Shown piece after piece: positions 29,701 through 40,880 of a DNA stretch of 64,000 nucleotides (position 1 is the first letter of the stretch; each line of letters starts with the position of its first letter). This stretch comes from Crotophaga sulcirostris. Its lineage: Eukaryota > Chordata > Aves > Cuculiformes > Crotophagidae. The notes beneath the pieces are model-generated. The model ran no database searches. It had not been told where the DNA came from and saw only the letters and a list, made by a program, of their open reading frames with translations. The translations under genes and the position numbers were made by a program. The stretch spans positions 92,513 to 156,512 of the forward strand of contig VYZB01000758.1 in NCBI GenBank assembly GCA_013397455.1, in the 5' to 3' direction.

Positions 29701-32700
29701 AAAGGCAGGGCGAGATGCTTTCAAAGCATGTTGGGATTCAGGCTTTCCTTATCTGGGCAGAACTTTTTGTTTTTTTTTTAATATTGTGGTTCTTAACTTA
29801 GGAGTGTATTTTTGGAGTTTTAATTCATATTTTCTCACCCCAAACAGAAAATGGAAAGCTCTTAGTCTTACTAAATAGATTCATATCTGAAAGGGCTTAC
29901 TAGAAAATGTGGGGAACTCCCCACACCTACTGTTCTCACTGCCACAATCTCCCATTGATTTTATCCAGCTTGAGGACAGATGAGATAAAAATTGATGTTG
30001 CCTAACGAAGAATAAAAATCAAAGTAAATATTTTTTAACCCCAAAAAGTATTAATTTTTGGAGAATATTGAAAAGATTACCTGCATTGTTCCAGTTAGGC
30101 TGGAACTGGTCTCTTCTTGTGTGATACGACTCACTACACTATATTTCTAAGACTTTTTCCAGAAAGCCAAGAAGCACCTAAATGAGCAATTCATGCTTCC
30201 AAATTGCTACGCCTCCCACCTCCCTAGGAGGTCTGGGAGAGACAGACAATGAGCAAAAAAGGTTTTAGAAAGCAATGCAGAAAACAGAAACCTTCTCAGT
30301 CAAGGTGGATAAAATCCACCTCCATGGCTTGGCAAGACTAAACGCAACCTTGTGACGGCTTCTCCCAACCACCGTCTCCAGATTACCCACCCAAGCAGAT
30401 CTAGGGTGTTCCTGGCACTGTCGTGGCTCTGCCAGCATCCATGGTAACCTGTCATGGCTTGTTGGGCACTCATTAACGATTTTTGGTGTTTTGAGGTCTG
30501 GTTTTCCTGCATGCCTCTCTCTGCTCATCTACTAATTGGGCTTTCTCTCTCTCTGCTCTCCTTCTTCTCCTCTGCTTTCGGTGCAGCTGCAGATAGAGCG
30601 GACAACCAGACAGAGGGAAGAGCCGGCTTGGAGAACATGGCTGCATGAGTCTGGCACCAGCCGTGCCACCCCGACGGGCAGCCTGTTTTGATGCCCCTCT
30701 CTGATCTGTCCGGTATCCAGGGCAGGTCTCCTTTGCCCGTGACCCGGCAGCCAAATCCAGCTCCATGACTTGTCTAACTGGCATGGCACTCCTAACCCCT
30801 CTGCGCCTGGCGCTTTCTTAACTTCGTCTTGAGAAGGGGGAAGGAAATCTCGACTCGAGCTCCCCCCTTTCCCACTGCTGCGCTGCCCCATGGGAAAGGT
30901 GCCTGCACAACCCTGGCACGGCTGCCCGCGGACTGTGTGCTGCTGCTGCCTGCCCCCAGCACATCCTCCCCATCCCTCACTCCGCACTCGGATGGCTCAG
31001 CCCAGCTCGGATCCCTCTCCAAGGCAGCGGTGGTGCAAGGAGCTTGGCATGGCCGCCTGGCTGCTTGTTTGGATTCAGCCACTTGCTGCTCTGCCTCCCT
31101 GGCCTAATGTTGCAAATAAGAAACACTCCTTCCTCTCCTCTCTCCAAGCATCCTGCCGCCTTTCAGACTCTCCAGGCAAGGAGGCCTGGAAGATGGGTTT
31201 TCATCACCAGCCCCTTCCTGCAGACACCGAGTACTGGCACTGCTGCAGGGGGATGCATACTCCTATGCCTTCCCTTTGCTCCTTACTGCTGGCCTGGCAG
31301 AGGTGAGGACAGGCTGGTTGCAGCTGAAGGAGGTCAGAGACTTGGTGTCTGGGCCCATTCACGTCCCCAAGAGGCACAGGCATAGGCTCCCTGAGGTGCT
31401 GAGAGCTTCACTGGGAGAATGCTGGGATGTAGATCAGAGGCTGGGAGGGAAGAGGATTTGCGTGTTGGGGAGCTTGGTCCAGCTCTGGTCCTACAAAAAC
31501 GGAGACTCTAAATGGGTCCTTTCCCAAGGGAAAAGTCTGGAAAAGCTCTCAGCACAAACTCCCTCCCCTCATCTTTCAGGAAGGACACTGGTGGAGCAAT
31601 ATCTCTGGGCAAGAGGCCATTCTCCAGACATCAAGCCTGCTCCAAGGGAAGGGGGTGGCTGTGTGGGCCAGTGGGTGCTGCCCTGCAGCCACAAACAAGC
31701 CAGAGTATCTCTGCAAGCTAAACTTGTCCTTCAACATCCATCCCCTCATTGCTGCAAGCCCTAGCATCCCCCAGTGTCTTAGAAACGTCCCACGGTTGCT
31801 GGCACTGTGGCACAGAAGCACTGTGTGCCCACACACTGTGGGAAGAGACCAGGAAAGCTCAGACCAGCCGGGGACTTCTTGGGCTGGTGAGAGGGGTCTT
31901 TGTCCCATTCTCTGTCCCTTTCCAAGGCACAGATATTTAGAGCTTCCGCCCAATCTGGATGCGCCCACACATTCATTCCACCACCTGCTGTCCTTGTAGG
32001 GAGATAGAGAGGCTCCTGGTGAATGGTGAGCTGCAGCGTTTTGTCATAAACCAAGCTTTTTTTTGTCCAGGTAGTGAGGCAAACCTGAGTGCTGTTACAC
32101 GCCGCTGGCGCCACCTACTGCTTCTAGAGAATTCTCCCTTCATTTGGCTTTATCGCTGTGTGAGGAGTTAGAGCCCCTGTCCTTACCCCTTGTCAGTCAT
32201 GGAGCACATGGAGATCCACTGAGTTCACACCATTCCTGGTTCACAGCAACGTATTTCTGCCAAGTCACTCATTCCCTACTCAACCCTCACAATTGTGGCA
32301 GAACCCATCTCCATAACACTGCACGTCCCAGACAGGATCAGACCCCAGTTCCTGCCCTCCCCTGGGGCAGGTGCACAGTGTCACCTGAGTGTGCAGTGCC
32401 CACACAACGAGGAGCTGCAGCTCCTGTGGGGTGACTCCTGGCTTTGACAGATGAACTGCCTTGCAGCCTGGGGTTCTTCCAGGGGTGAGTGGCATAAGAG
32501 CAATTGAGGGGACAAACTTGGGGAGAAGCAGCTGGGCAGGGCACTGTGAAGGATCTGGGAGAGAAAGAGGACTGTGGGGAAGGGCAATGACACCCTGGAT
32601 ATCCTTCCTCCACAAGAAACTTAGCCCACTTCTGGGTTGGGTGAAGCAGAGCCAAACCTGCCCATATTCTAGGGAATAGGTGGGGGTCTCAGCCACGTCT

Positions 32701-35700
32701 GCTGGCCTTACTCCTGCCTGCAGAGCAGCCAGGCCACACTATCAGTGTCCTCCATCTCCTGCTGTCACAGGGTAGCCAGGCCCTAGGGTTGCTCAGCCTG
32801 AGCAATAAGTGCTTATCAGCACTCCTGAGTGAGAAAGACCCAGAGAAGGAGGGATGGGGCCATGCTCTCAGCAAAGTCTTCTACATAGAGGGTTCTCCCG
32901 ATGCGTGGGGCAGGTTAGTGAATCAGTGTCTACTTTCTCCTGCCCACTCCTAAGGGATGCAAAGACATACTCCTGGAACATCTCCCAACAGGTCTCACCT
33001 GCCAGTGCAGGTTTCTTCCTCTGTCAAAGGTATAGCAGAGAGGTCTCACACTAATGAAGTGCTCAGGAGGGGCTTCCAGCATGAGGGTCTCTACCAGCAT
33101 GAGTGGTGTGGGCTGAACAGCCTGTGGATGAGACGTGCTGCTGATGTTCAGTGGTGCTGGACACATTCTCTGTCTTTGCAGGGTGGCCATGGTGGGGTTC
33201 CTCAGGGCCAGGCTGCCTCCAGCTGCCATCTGAGGCCACATCAGGCTGTGCACCCTGCAGTGCCCTAGAGAAAGGGGGATACAGAACTCTACAGGCCCTC
33301 GTTCTGCCTGATAGGACCATCATAACATATCAAAGATATTACCTGCCTGCTGGCTGGACACCTCAAGAAACAGAGCTCAACCCCTACTTCTGTGTTGGCT
33401 TTCAGTTGCTGATTGCAAAGCACCACCGGAGCTGGAGCACGGCTTTGTCACCTTCTCCTCCAGGAACAACCTCACCACCTACAGAGCAGCCATCCAATAC
33501 CACTGCCAGCACCCCTACTACCGCATGTTCCCCAACAGCACCGGTGAGCAGAGGGCTGGGCTCTGTCCCCACAGCACAACGTGGGTGAGCGTGTGGTCGT
33601 GTGTGTGTGCATTGGCAAGCAGGGGGAGCTTGGGATGGCCACCCCGGGATGCTCTGCAAGCAGCTGGCTGTGGACATAGCCTACACACCTCATACTCTGC
33701 ATCTGCACAGCCTGGATAGTCAGACTGGCTGCATCCTGCTCCAAAATGAGGTAGGATGGAGTTAGAACTGCATGGTGCTTTGTCCATGTATTTCACAGCC
33801 TCAGAAGAAGAGTATGGCTGCGCTACTGCACTCTACTTTCTCATCCTGCCGTCTTATCCCTGCAGCATATGAAATTTTCTGTGAAAGAATCTCAGTTCTG
33901 GCAAAAGTGCCAGGTCCAGCTGTCCCAGAACGGACTCCCACAAGGCTCCCCATTCCCACACCCAAATGTCCAGAGTAGCCAAAGCCGTACAGATAGCAGT
34001 CGGATTATGGCAGTCTGGGTTTTCACCTTGTTGTACAGGTCTGCAACCTCAGAGACAACACAAGGTGCTTTGTCAAGCACCACACCTCTCTGCACCCTTC
34101 AGACCCAGCTCTGGGCAGCAGCACAGTTGTGTATACACACACTAGCCCTCCTTCCTCTTCCTCCCCCAGCAAGTGAAGCCAAAAGATTGCTCCACGTTCT
34201 TGCCTCCCTGCACACGTGCTGGTTTCATGCCTCTGACACCAGCATACGTTAGCAGAACAGGCACTGGCAGCATTAATGGGGCAACAGCTCCCAGCCAAGA
34301 TAACTCAAGGCAATGAAACCAAAGGTGGTGACATATTCCTTCATGGGGACAGGGCTGCCAAGGCCCCCTGGGGAATGGAGTAAAGAGAGCATAAAAGTGC
34401 ACCTTCTGCTCTGGAAACGTTTCAAAGGGTCTTGATAGCTGGGCAACATCTCCTCACTGCAAAAGACACCTCCTCATATCAGGGCCACACTCCAATTAAT
34501 GATTTGCTCTCTTCCAGTTACTTACACATGCGATGCTTCGGGGGTATGGAGGAGCAAGGAGATGGGGACCAAGCTGCCATCCTGCCAGCCAGGTACTACT
34601 GCTGTGTAAGGGGTGTGGAGAAGGAATGTGCAGGGAAGGGGATGCCTCTGTGTCTCACCTGACCTGCTGGTTCCCTCGGCAGGGATCATGCTCCCTGGTG
34701 ACAGTGCCATAGGTATTGGCTATGTGTACCCTGCTGCTGCAGTGTGTGGCCTCTGCAACAACCCTCTGCAGGAAAACTCTCCAAGTGAACAGCTCTCTGT
34801 GGGGACAACTCTCCTCAGGGAGTTATTAGAACTAGAGTTAGGGTTAGGTTTAGACTTAGGGTTAGGTTAAGATGAGGCTTAGGCTTAAGGATAGGGTTGG
34901 AGGTGTCCCCTCATAGAGTCTTCCCCATATAGAGTCGTCTCGACAGACAATTGTCCCATGGAGAGAGGGACCACAGAGAGTTGTCCTAGACCACAGAGAC
35001 AGAGGCCTCCTTCTACTCCTGTTCACCCGGAAACACAGAGTGCAGTGGTGGCACTGAGCAGCAGTGATGAGGGCATATCCCCTTGGCAGTGTAGGACAGC
35101 AGTGGGGTCAGAGCCGTCGGAGCTCCCTTCTCTATTAGACAAAGAAACCAGAATCCCCAGCAGCACAGGGCAGAGCTCATTGGCCATGTTCAACCCCCAG
35201 CACCACCAGCCAAGGGTAGGGCATTACCTGCCCAGCTGCCATTAGCAATGCGTCCACATGCAGGAGCAATTAGCACCTCTCTGAGTCTTGCAGAAAAACC
35301 CAGACAATTTGCAGCGAAGGAGAAGTTCCAAGCCTTTGAGCAGAGGCTGAAATATTTCCAGCCAGCAAGTTTCCAGGCCAAGAGCCCACTTGGGATTAAA
35401 TAAAAGTCTCTAGCACATTGGTTGGCCATAGCCAAGTGTGGAACCAGGTCTGGCTGCCAGGCAGGATGAGGTTGGAATCAAGCTCGAGTGCAGGCTGTGG
35501 TCGGATGTGCAGGGACGCTCTCCGGAGAGCTGAAGCGATCCGGCTGCCATACAACAGCTGCAAGCACCCCAGGGTTCAGGCGCTTGCGCAGCCCCAAGGA
35601 CGTTATCTGCTTTCCAGCAACTCTGAATAGTTTGCAAGGCCAGAGGAGGGAAACCATGCACTCCACGGAGCTCCAAGACCAGGGCTGTGGCTGCTCTTGT

Positions 35701-38700
35701 CGTGGCAACTGCTCCCTGCATCCCTCCTTGACCTTTCAGCCTGAACTCATTTGAGCTGGGAGCATATGGGGACATCTTTTGGGGCCATAGCTGCTTTCAT
35801 GGGCCATTTCCAGGCCTCATGATAAGTGACGGAAGTCAGAGAGACTTCAGGAAAACGGAAAATCCCAGGAAGAGGGTGACGTTCTCCTGAGATTGGGAAC
35901 TGTGGGCAGCAGCTGGCCAGCTGCTCTTCAGATTTTCCCCCGTGTCTCACGTCACTTCTCCATCAGGAGACGCATCTCTTCCAGGCCACTCTCTGCCTGC
36001 CTCTGCCATTAGTGGGAGCATTTGCAGCCCGGTCGGCATTTGAGATATGTAATTTAATAGATAAATATTTGGCTGGATGCACTTCCTCCAAAGTCATCTC
36101 CCTGGGACAGTCACTGCTTTGGTGCAGCAGACCAGCTGGGCTGGGAAGCAGGGATTATTTGCTTGAGCAAGTTTTCTATTTTTTGCAACACTGGGAAAAG
36201 CAGGGGAGCGGAGCAGACACAGAGACAAACTCCATCTTTGCTAGCCTTCGCCTGCCTCAGCTCCTCTGGGAGAGCAAATGTCATGGCCATGAGACCACAG
36301 ACATCATGGCAGGTCTCAGAGCAAGGGGTGAGGTTGAGCTGATGTCAGGCTCTAGTCCTCCCACCCCTACTCCACCCTGGGTTTCTTGGCACAGAGAGCA
36401 GGAGCCAGCCAGACAGGTGGATGGTCTGGGAATGGTTGAGCGAGCTCACAAGGGTATGGTGAGGTTGCAGGATTACTCATTTGGCTTTTCTGCTTCTAAA
36501 GTAGTGTGGATACAGGCAAATCACTCCAGAAACTGAATAGCAAAGTGCAGGCTGGCCCTCGAGCCATGTCCTTGTCCCAGCTACCAGCTTGACTATGCAT
36601 CAGTTCTTTCAGTCACAGCCCTGTTTTACTGCCATCTAAGTTTGGCAGAAATAATAGCATCTTCCAGCTGTTTGAGACAGCAGAATGATCCTTCTACTTG
36701 CCCCTCCCTAAGGAATCTGGTAGCACCATGGTCCCCATCTGGAGCGCAGATCACATGAAAGTAAACTGAGACTAAGATCTGGTACTCTTTAGAGTGCTTG
36801 AAGTCCCACCCTGGCTCTCTCGTTTTGCTGAATCCATGCCTGACTTCAGTGTCAAGAGATCTGGTACACCTTTGGGGTAGCTAAACCTGGATGAAAACCT
36901 CCATGGTCTCATAAAAAATTCTAATTGCCCATATTCATGCCAAGTGGGCAATAGCTCTCTCTTTACAGCAGATGAGTCTGTTATTTGCAGGGTAAATGTT
37001 CCAGCCTCTCTGTAGTAGAAGCCGAGCACATGAGACCTTGGCACAAGCCCACTACTTCACCAAGAGCTTTTCACCTCCTTTCATGATGGGGAGACACATG
37101 TGGTGCAGTCTTGCCCTGACAAGTACCAAGAGCCTGACCCTTCCCAAGCTCAGTTGAGTCTCTTTGGATCTGAGACTCACCTGAGTTGGTAGGCAGAAGC
37201 GTGCCTAGAAAGTCTGTGGTCCTATGACCAAAACCATCCATATCCCCCTTTCACAGCCTACAGAAAGAGTAATGAAGGAGAGGACATCTGGGAGGCTACT
37301 TTTTTGGAGCAAATTTTTGGGACTAACTAGACCTTGATTGCCCTGGGCCAGGACAACGGGTGCAGGGAGCTCCCAGCTCTCAAGATGTTTCCTTCCATGG
37401 TTCAGCATCAAGTCTAATGCCTCAGCTGGGTTTCAGTTCTCTCTCATTGCCAGCAGAAGCACGGCCTGTTTTGTGAAAGGTGCCATAACCGTGGAAGTCA
37501 CACAGCCATGCTCCATGGTCCATACACACTTGGTAGATGTAAGTGGATATCAGACCATCTGCCCCATCACAAAAGTACGGTAGACCCCAACCGTGCAATG
37601 ATGGGTGGTGCTGAGCAATGTGCATTCGTCATTGCAGGTTGATTATGCCAAAGATCTGGCAGCATCTTCTGGACAGTTGCCTGAGCTCCTCCCTTTGGTC
37701 TTCCAGGATGCCATGCGGGGGCAGTTGCCAGGACTGGGGTTTCCATGGGGACTTGGGGAAAGGGGACCCAAATTCTGGAAACCAACAAGTTGGACTCACC
37801 CATAGAGAAGACACTAATCAATGCCTCACTGTCCACAGCCATAGAAAGCATGGGACATACAGAGGGCTTAGTAAGGTTAATTTTAACTCTTGGAGAGCTG
37901 GACCCAGTTGTCCTGGGGCTGCGGGCAAAGAAACATGCTCAGTGCTCCTAAAGTATTGCTGAAATAGCTCAGACAGCAGAGACAGGAGAAGACCCCAAAG
38001 TAATGTAGCAGGTTGGTGACAGGCAGCACTAGTACTGAGGTCTCCTGGTTTGATGTTTAACCCACAGCCTTAGAGAAACATAGAGTGGTTCCTACTTCAC
38101 AGAAGAAACCTGTTAGAAGGTAAAGATGGCAGGGAGGATGGGCTTTATCCACTGAGAAAAAGCGAAGACTTGTCTTGTAAAAAAAAAGACAAAAGGTTGC
38201 CTTGTAAGAAAAGACAAAAGGGAGCGTTTGGTTTGAGGATAGTCAACCATGTGGCACAACCTACAGGGATGTCCATTTTCCTTTGTTTCCTAAATAAGTG
38301 CTGGGAGTAACTGTCTTGTCCTTTTTGTCCCCAGTGTGTGGCCGGCCAGCTCGGCCTCTTCCTGGGATCATCAAGCGCATCATTGGCGGGCGAAACGCAG
38401 AGCCCGGTTTCTTCCCCTGGCAGGCCCTGATTGTGGTGGAGGATACATCCCGGGTGCCCAATGACAAATGGTTTGGCAGCGGGGCTCTGCTTTCAGACTC
38501 CTGGGTGCTGACAGCTGCCCATGTGCTGCGGTCTCAGCGGCGAGACAAGACTGTCATCCCGGTTTCCAAGGAGCATGTCACTGTCTACCTGGCTCTTCAC
38601 GACGTGAGGAACAAGATGGAGGCCGTCAACCGGACAGTGGAGAGGATCATCCTCCACGAGGAGTTTGACATCCAGAACTACAACCATGACATCGCTCTGG

Positions 38701-39230
38701 TCAAGTTGAAGGAGAAGGTGACCATGGGGAAATATGTCATGCCTGTCTGTCTGCCCCAGTTTGAGCACGAGCTGGAGGGGCCTCATCCCAACACACTGGG
38801 TCTGGTGGCTGGCTGGGGTATCTCCAACCCCAACATCACAGTGGATGAGATCATCAGCTCAGGCATGAGGACGCTGTCTGACATCCTGCAGTACGTCAAA
38901 CTGCCAGTGGTGCTGCACGCAGAGTGCAAGACCAGCTACGAGTCACGGTCAGGGAACTACAGCGTGACCGAGAACATGTTCTGTGCCGGCTACTATGAGG
39001 GTGGGAAGGACACTTGCTTGGGAGACAGCGGAGGAGCCTTTGTCATACAGGATCCAGGAACACAGAGGTGGGTGGCCCAAGGGCTGGTCTCATGGGGTGG
39101 CCCAGAGGAGTGCGGCAGCAAGCAAGTGTACGGTGTGTACACCAAAGTGTCTAACTATGTAGACTGGGTGGAGAAGAAAACAGGCTCTTCAGAGAGGTGG
39201 ACATTTCTGGACCCAGATCTGAAGAGATGA
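17767..39230 (+). CDS. MASP1: MASP1 gene, MASP-3-type mannan-binding lectin-associated serine protease (complete, 11 coding exons)
   Basis: The coding exons are 17767-17771, 18510-18735, 25722-25899, 26161-26292, 26783-26979, 27299-27446, 27939-28057, 28908-28986, 33406-33543, 34518-34592 and 38335-39230. They sum to 2193 nt (730 residues plus stop) with every phase matching and GT-AG at every intron; human MASP-3 is about 728 residues. Domain order is signal peptide, CUB1, calcium-binding EGF, CUB2, CCP1, CCP2, trypsin-like protease. MASPs are secreted, dimerise through CUB1-EGF and bind mannan-binding lectin and ficolins; MASP-3 activates pro-factor D of the alternative pathway. Identity rests on near-continuous match to the known mammalian protein. 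The single-exon protease domain with an AGC codon for the catalytic serine marks it as MASP-3 rather than MASP-1. The RTP gene lies convergent downstream. Confidence 0.96.
18510..18735 (+). CDS. MASP1: MASP1 exon 2: signal peptide and first half of CUB1
   Basis: The acceptor is gttttccag and the donor follows TATGTGAAG. The exon encodes the hydrophobic signal core ([12 protein letters not shown], cleavage likely after ADA) and the N-terminal half of CUB1, including [19 protein letters not shown] and the acidic calcium-site segment [13 protein letters not shown]. It ends in phase 0, as in the CUB1 split of mammalian MASP1. Confidence 0.95.
18736..25721 (+). other. MASP1 intron 2 (7.0 kb)
   Basis: This is the largest intron of the gene. 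It contains a TA-dinucleotide run joined to a perfect palindrome near 20925-20948 and an A13 run near 23019-23031. Open frames of up to about 240 codons inside it have no recognisable domain and lie on both strands, so I treat them as chance. I recognise no other element. Confidence 0.8.
20911..20948. repeat. TA microsatellite with a 24-bp perfect palindrome
   Basis: A run of TA dinucleotides leads into a perfect 24-bp inverted repeat at 20925-20948 centred on TGTACA. The stem could form a cruciform or hairpin. It is intronic in MASP1 and probably a simple-repeat by-product. Confidence 0.8.
25722..25899 (+). CDS. MASP1: MASP1 exon 3: second half of CUB1
   Basis: The acceptor is tctgctaacag and the donor is GTAAGA. 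The exon encodes 59 residues finishing CUB1, with the conserved segments [35 protein letters not shown] and the closing beta strand. It starts in phase 0 and ends in phase 1, matching its neighbours. The TFCGRE cysteine and the serine/asparagine loop (FSNEE) belong to the CUB calcium and ligand-binding face. Confidence 0.96.
26161..26292 (+). CDS. MASP1: MASP1 exon 4: calcium-binding EGF domain
   Basis: The acceptor is ctccgtcttag and the donor is GTACCA. The exon has six cysteines in EGF spacing, with the DVDEC calcium-binding start and the [12 protein letters not shown] consensus in which the Asn is normally beta-hydroxylated. The phase is 1-1, the usual symmetrical EGF exon. With CUB1 it forms the dimerisation unit. 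Confidence 0.96.
26783..26979 (+). CDS. MASP1: MASP1 exon 5: first half of CUB2
   Basis: The acceptor is gctctgtttcag and the donor is GTGAGC. It encodes [40 protein letters not shown] and the acidic CPYDYIK segment, which parallels CUB1. In mammalian MASPs, CUB2 contributes to binding the collagen stalk of lectins. The phase runs 1 to 0. Confidence 0.96.
27299..27446 (+). CDS. MASP1: MASP1 exon 6: second half of CUB2
   Basis: The acceptor is gcctcggcag and the donor is GTAATT. It encodes 49 residues including [17 protein letters not shown] and [16 protein letters not shown], the diagnostic CUB2 end. The phase is 0 to 1. Confidence 0.96.
27939..28057 (+). CDS. MASP1: MASP1 exon 7: first half of CCP1
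   Basis: The acceptor is tattctaag and the donor is GTATGG. It encodes [17 protein letters not shown], then [20 protein letters not shown], with the first two cysteines of a complement control protein (sushi) module. The phase is 1 to 0. CCP modules are split by an intron at this place in C1r/C1s/MASP genes. Confidence 0.95.
28908..28986 (+). CDS. MASP1: MASP1 exon 8: second half of CCP1
   Basis: The acceptor is ttctgcacag and the donor is GTAAGG. The exon encodes [20 protein letters not shown], the third and fourth cysteines and the conserved tryptophan of CCP1. It ends in phase 1 and is therefore the branch point between the full protease and a MAp44-type transcript, since the next exon may be 29848 or 33406. 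Confidence 0.95.
29848..29903 (+). CDS. MASP1: Candidate alternative terminal exon of MASP1 (MAp44/MAP-1-like)
   Basis: A pyrimidine-rich acceptor ending caaacag lies at 29841-29847. Joined in phase 1 to exon 8, the exon reads [18 protein letters not shown] and then TAG at 29901-29903, with AATAAA 108 nt further on. In mammals MAp44 is made by splicing exon 8 to a short exon that adds 17 residues beginning Lys-Asn and stops; position, phase, length (18 residues), the opening Lys-Asn and the poly(A) signal all agree here. The rest of the tail is not similar, and AG sites are common, so this is an inference. The product would hold CUB1-EGF-CUB2-CCP1 without a protease domain and compete with MASPs for lectins. 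Confidence 0.45.
30011..30016 (+). terminator. Poly(A) signal AATAAA for the candidate MAp44-like transcript
   Basis: AATAAA lies 108 nt after the candidate stop codon at 29901-29903, inside MASP1 intron 8. It would end the short transcript. The local sequence is A-rich, so a chance match is possible. Confidence 0.35.
33406..33543 (+). CDS. MASP1: MASP1 exon 10: most of CCP2
   Basis: The acceptor is ttggctttcag and the donor is GTGAGC. It encodes [19 protein letters not shown] and [15 protein letters not shown], ending in the [10 protein letters not shown] segment. The phase is 1-1. The NLT and NST sequons are likely N-glycosylation sites. CCP2 carries substrate-recognition surface next to the protease domain. 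Confidence 0.95.
34518..34592 (+). CDS. MASP1: MASP1 exon 11: end of CCP2
   Basis: The acceptor is ctcttccag and the donor is GTACTA. The 75-nt exon encodes [20 protein letters not shown] and ends in the cysteine of LPSCQP, closing CCP2. It has phase 1-1 and joins directly to the VCGRP of the protease exon. Both its short length and its place match the mammalian gene. Confidence 0.93.
34834..34900 (+). repeat. Degenerate telomere-like TTAGGG/TTAGGT tract
   Basis: TTAGGG, TTAGGT, TTAGAC, TTAGGG and TTAGGT follow in near-perfect six-base register from 34838 to 34867, then decay into TTAGGC and TAGGG pieces. It is an interstitial telomeric-type sequence about 245 nt after MASP1 exon 11. It may be a scar of break repair or chance expansion of a simple repeat. 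Confidence 0.7.
38174..38225 (+). repeat. Two-copy tandem duplication of about 26 nt
   Basis: Two adjacent copies begin cttgtaa, run through aagacaaaagg and differ by a few bases and the length of the A run. They lie about 110 nt before the MASP-3 protease exon. No function is evident. Confidence 0.7.
38335..39230 (+). CDS. MASP1: MASP1 exon 12: complete MASP-3 serine protease domain
   Basis: The acceptor is tgtccccag and the exon runs to the TGA. It encodes 297 residues after the split codon. VCGRP carries the cysteine tethering the light chain; activation cleavage would occur at KR|IIGG. The catalytic triad is His in LTAAHVL, Asp in NYNHDIALV and Ser in CLGDSGG (codon AGC); the Asp six residues before that Ser gives trypsin-like specificity for basic residues. 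NRT, NIT and NYS are likely glycosylation sites. The whole protease domain is in one exon, as in C1r, C1s, MASP-2 and MASP-3, whereas MASP-1 uses six exons and a TCN serine. It is intact and highly like mammalian MASP-3. Confidence 0.97.
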
Positions 39231-40880
39231 GTGACTAAGCAGCCTGCTGCCACAGCTCCCTTTGTTGTTGTTGTTTAATGTGCTCCAGACTCTGGTCTTC
39301 CGCAAGCAGTAGACACGATGCTCAGCACATGCCAGGCCTTCGCCAGACCTCTGCGTCATTTCTTTTGCTTGGTCCTGCATCCTTTGCTTGAGCTCTTAGG
39401 AAATGCTTGCTAGAAGACTGGAGGAAGGAAGCAAAGGGCAAGATCTCAGCTGGCATCCTCAGTTTGTGCTACCTGCCTCCAAGCCTCACCCACACTCCCA
39501 GGGAGTCTCTGTCCAAGCCAGGACAAAGGCCCAGCAACAGCGGCAGCATTTCCCTGCCACCAAAGCTTTGGGCTGTGCACAGAGAGTAGCCCTGAGGGCT
39601 CTCCAGCCAGTTCTTCCCATCAGACACAACTGCAGGAGCTACGGACAACGCAGGAAACCCAGCTGGGCAGACCTGGACCTCACAGGTCCCCTATACTGTG
39701 GAATACTTTTTCTATGCAAGGAGTAGTGAGAGAGCCCTGAGAGTTTGCTATTATTTTTATCTGAAAAAAAACGTTACTGCCTGATGGTATCTCAGCTGAT
39801 GTCTACCAGGGGTTTGAGAATGCATCCACATTAGACCTAAACTTCAGCCATGGCTGGAAAGCTCATGTCAAGACTGCACCAATTCAAATGGTCTGCCCTT
39901 ACTCCATCCTGTGTGATGGGTGCTCCACACAGAACACAAGGACAGGAAGCAGGGTTGGCACTCAGTGTCACCCTCACTTCCAGCCACAAAAAAATTCTCT
40001 GACAATCCATCACCTTAAGCCCAGACTGGATCTTGGAATCTTTTCCAGCCACATCAGATATCCCAAGGAAAGCTTCCCAATACACTAGATAGTATCACAT
40101 CTGCTGTACCTAAGAAACACATTTCCAGCAGGATCATTTCAGATAAAATGCCCTTCCTTGGTTTCTTCTTTTCTCTTCTTTGGGGTCCTAGGTAGTCCTG
40201 CATGACAGTGCATTCATTCTTTCAAGAGCCTAGTTCCTTTTAACTGCTTTTAAGGCCATGATTGGGCTGATTTACAGGTTACTAATGGTGTTAAGTGTTT
40301 GTTCATGACTCTTCTGGCCTATTTGCAGGTGTCCAAGTCATTCTAGACTGAGTTCAACTCACCTAACACACCAGCAGTATTCTTATCTTCCCAGCCTTTC
40401 CCTATGGTCCATGCAGACAAGTTAAATCCCACCAAGAAACAACACTGGGTGAGCTTACCTTCCTTCAGCAGGGACATCATCTTCTTCACTTGCCAGTAAA
40501 GTCCTCTTTTAACTGTAAGCAACACGCAAAAATTGCTTCCTGTCTTCTGTGCATACCTGTAGCTTCTTTTGGGCCTGTCTTCCTCCATTGGTTTTGCCAT
40601 GCAAGGAAGGAACCAACAGTATATGAGCCACTCTGCCATTTTTTTATTATTCAAAAAGTCATTTGTAGAGCATGTAGAGGAGCAGAAGGCCTAAGGAACG
40701 TCAAACTTGCAGACACGCTAAGAACTACACTCTTGGTTATGTCATGTAACTCCAAAATATTTTTTAATATATATATTTCTTTTTTGATACTACATTTTGT
40801 AAAATATCCAGTGTCAGGTAAGGATGGTTCTATGTAATCTTCCTCCTGAGAACAAAATAAAACTTTGATATGTACTGAGT
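39231..40880 (+). other. MASP1: MASP1 (MASP-3) 3' untranslated region
   Basis: The stretch after the TGA contains no coding exon and ends just after AATAAA at 40856-40861, followed by a GT-rich segment (tttgtgccctg) typical of a cleavage site. The inferred UTR is about 1.65 kb. Confidence 0.6.
40856..40861 (+). terminator. Poly(A) signal of MASP1
   Basis: AATAAA is followed about 20 nt later by a GT-rich element. It is the first canonical AATAAA after the MASP-3 stop that I see, and fits as the end of the long 3' UTR. Confidence 0.6.

Larger units (their letters stand above)
28987..33405 (+). other. MASP1 intron 8 (4.4 kb)
   Basis: This intron contains the candidate MAp44 terminal exon and its AATAAA, followed by a GC-richer stretch (about 30580-31080). 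No other element or coding exon is recognised; the open frames in it lack known domains. Confidence 0.75.
34593..38334 (+). other. MASP1 intron 11 (3.7 kb)
   Basis: The intron before the protease exon contains a telomere-like degenerate repeat near its start and a short tandem duplication near its end. No protease exon of MASP-1 type is visible in it, and I recognise no other gene. Confidence 0.75.
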
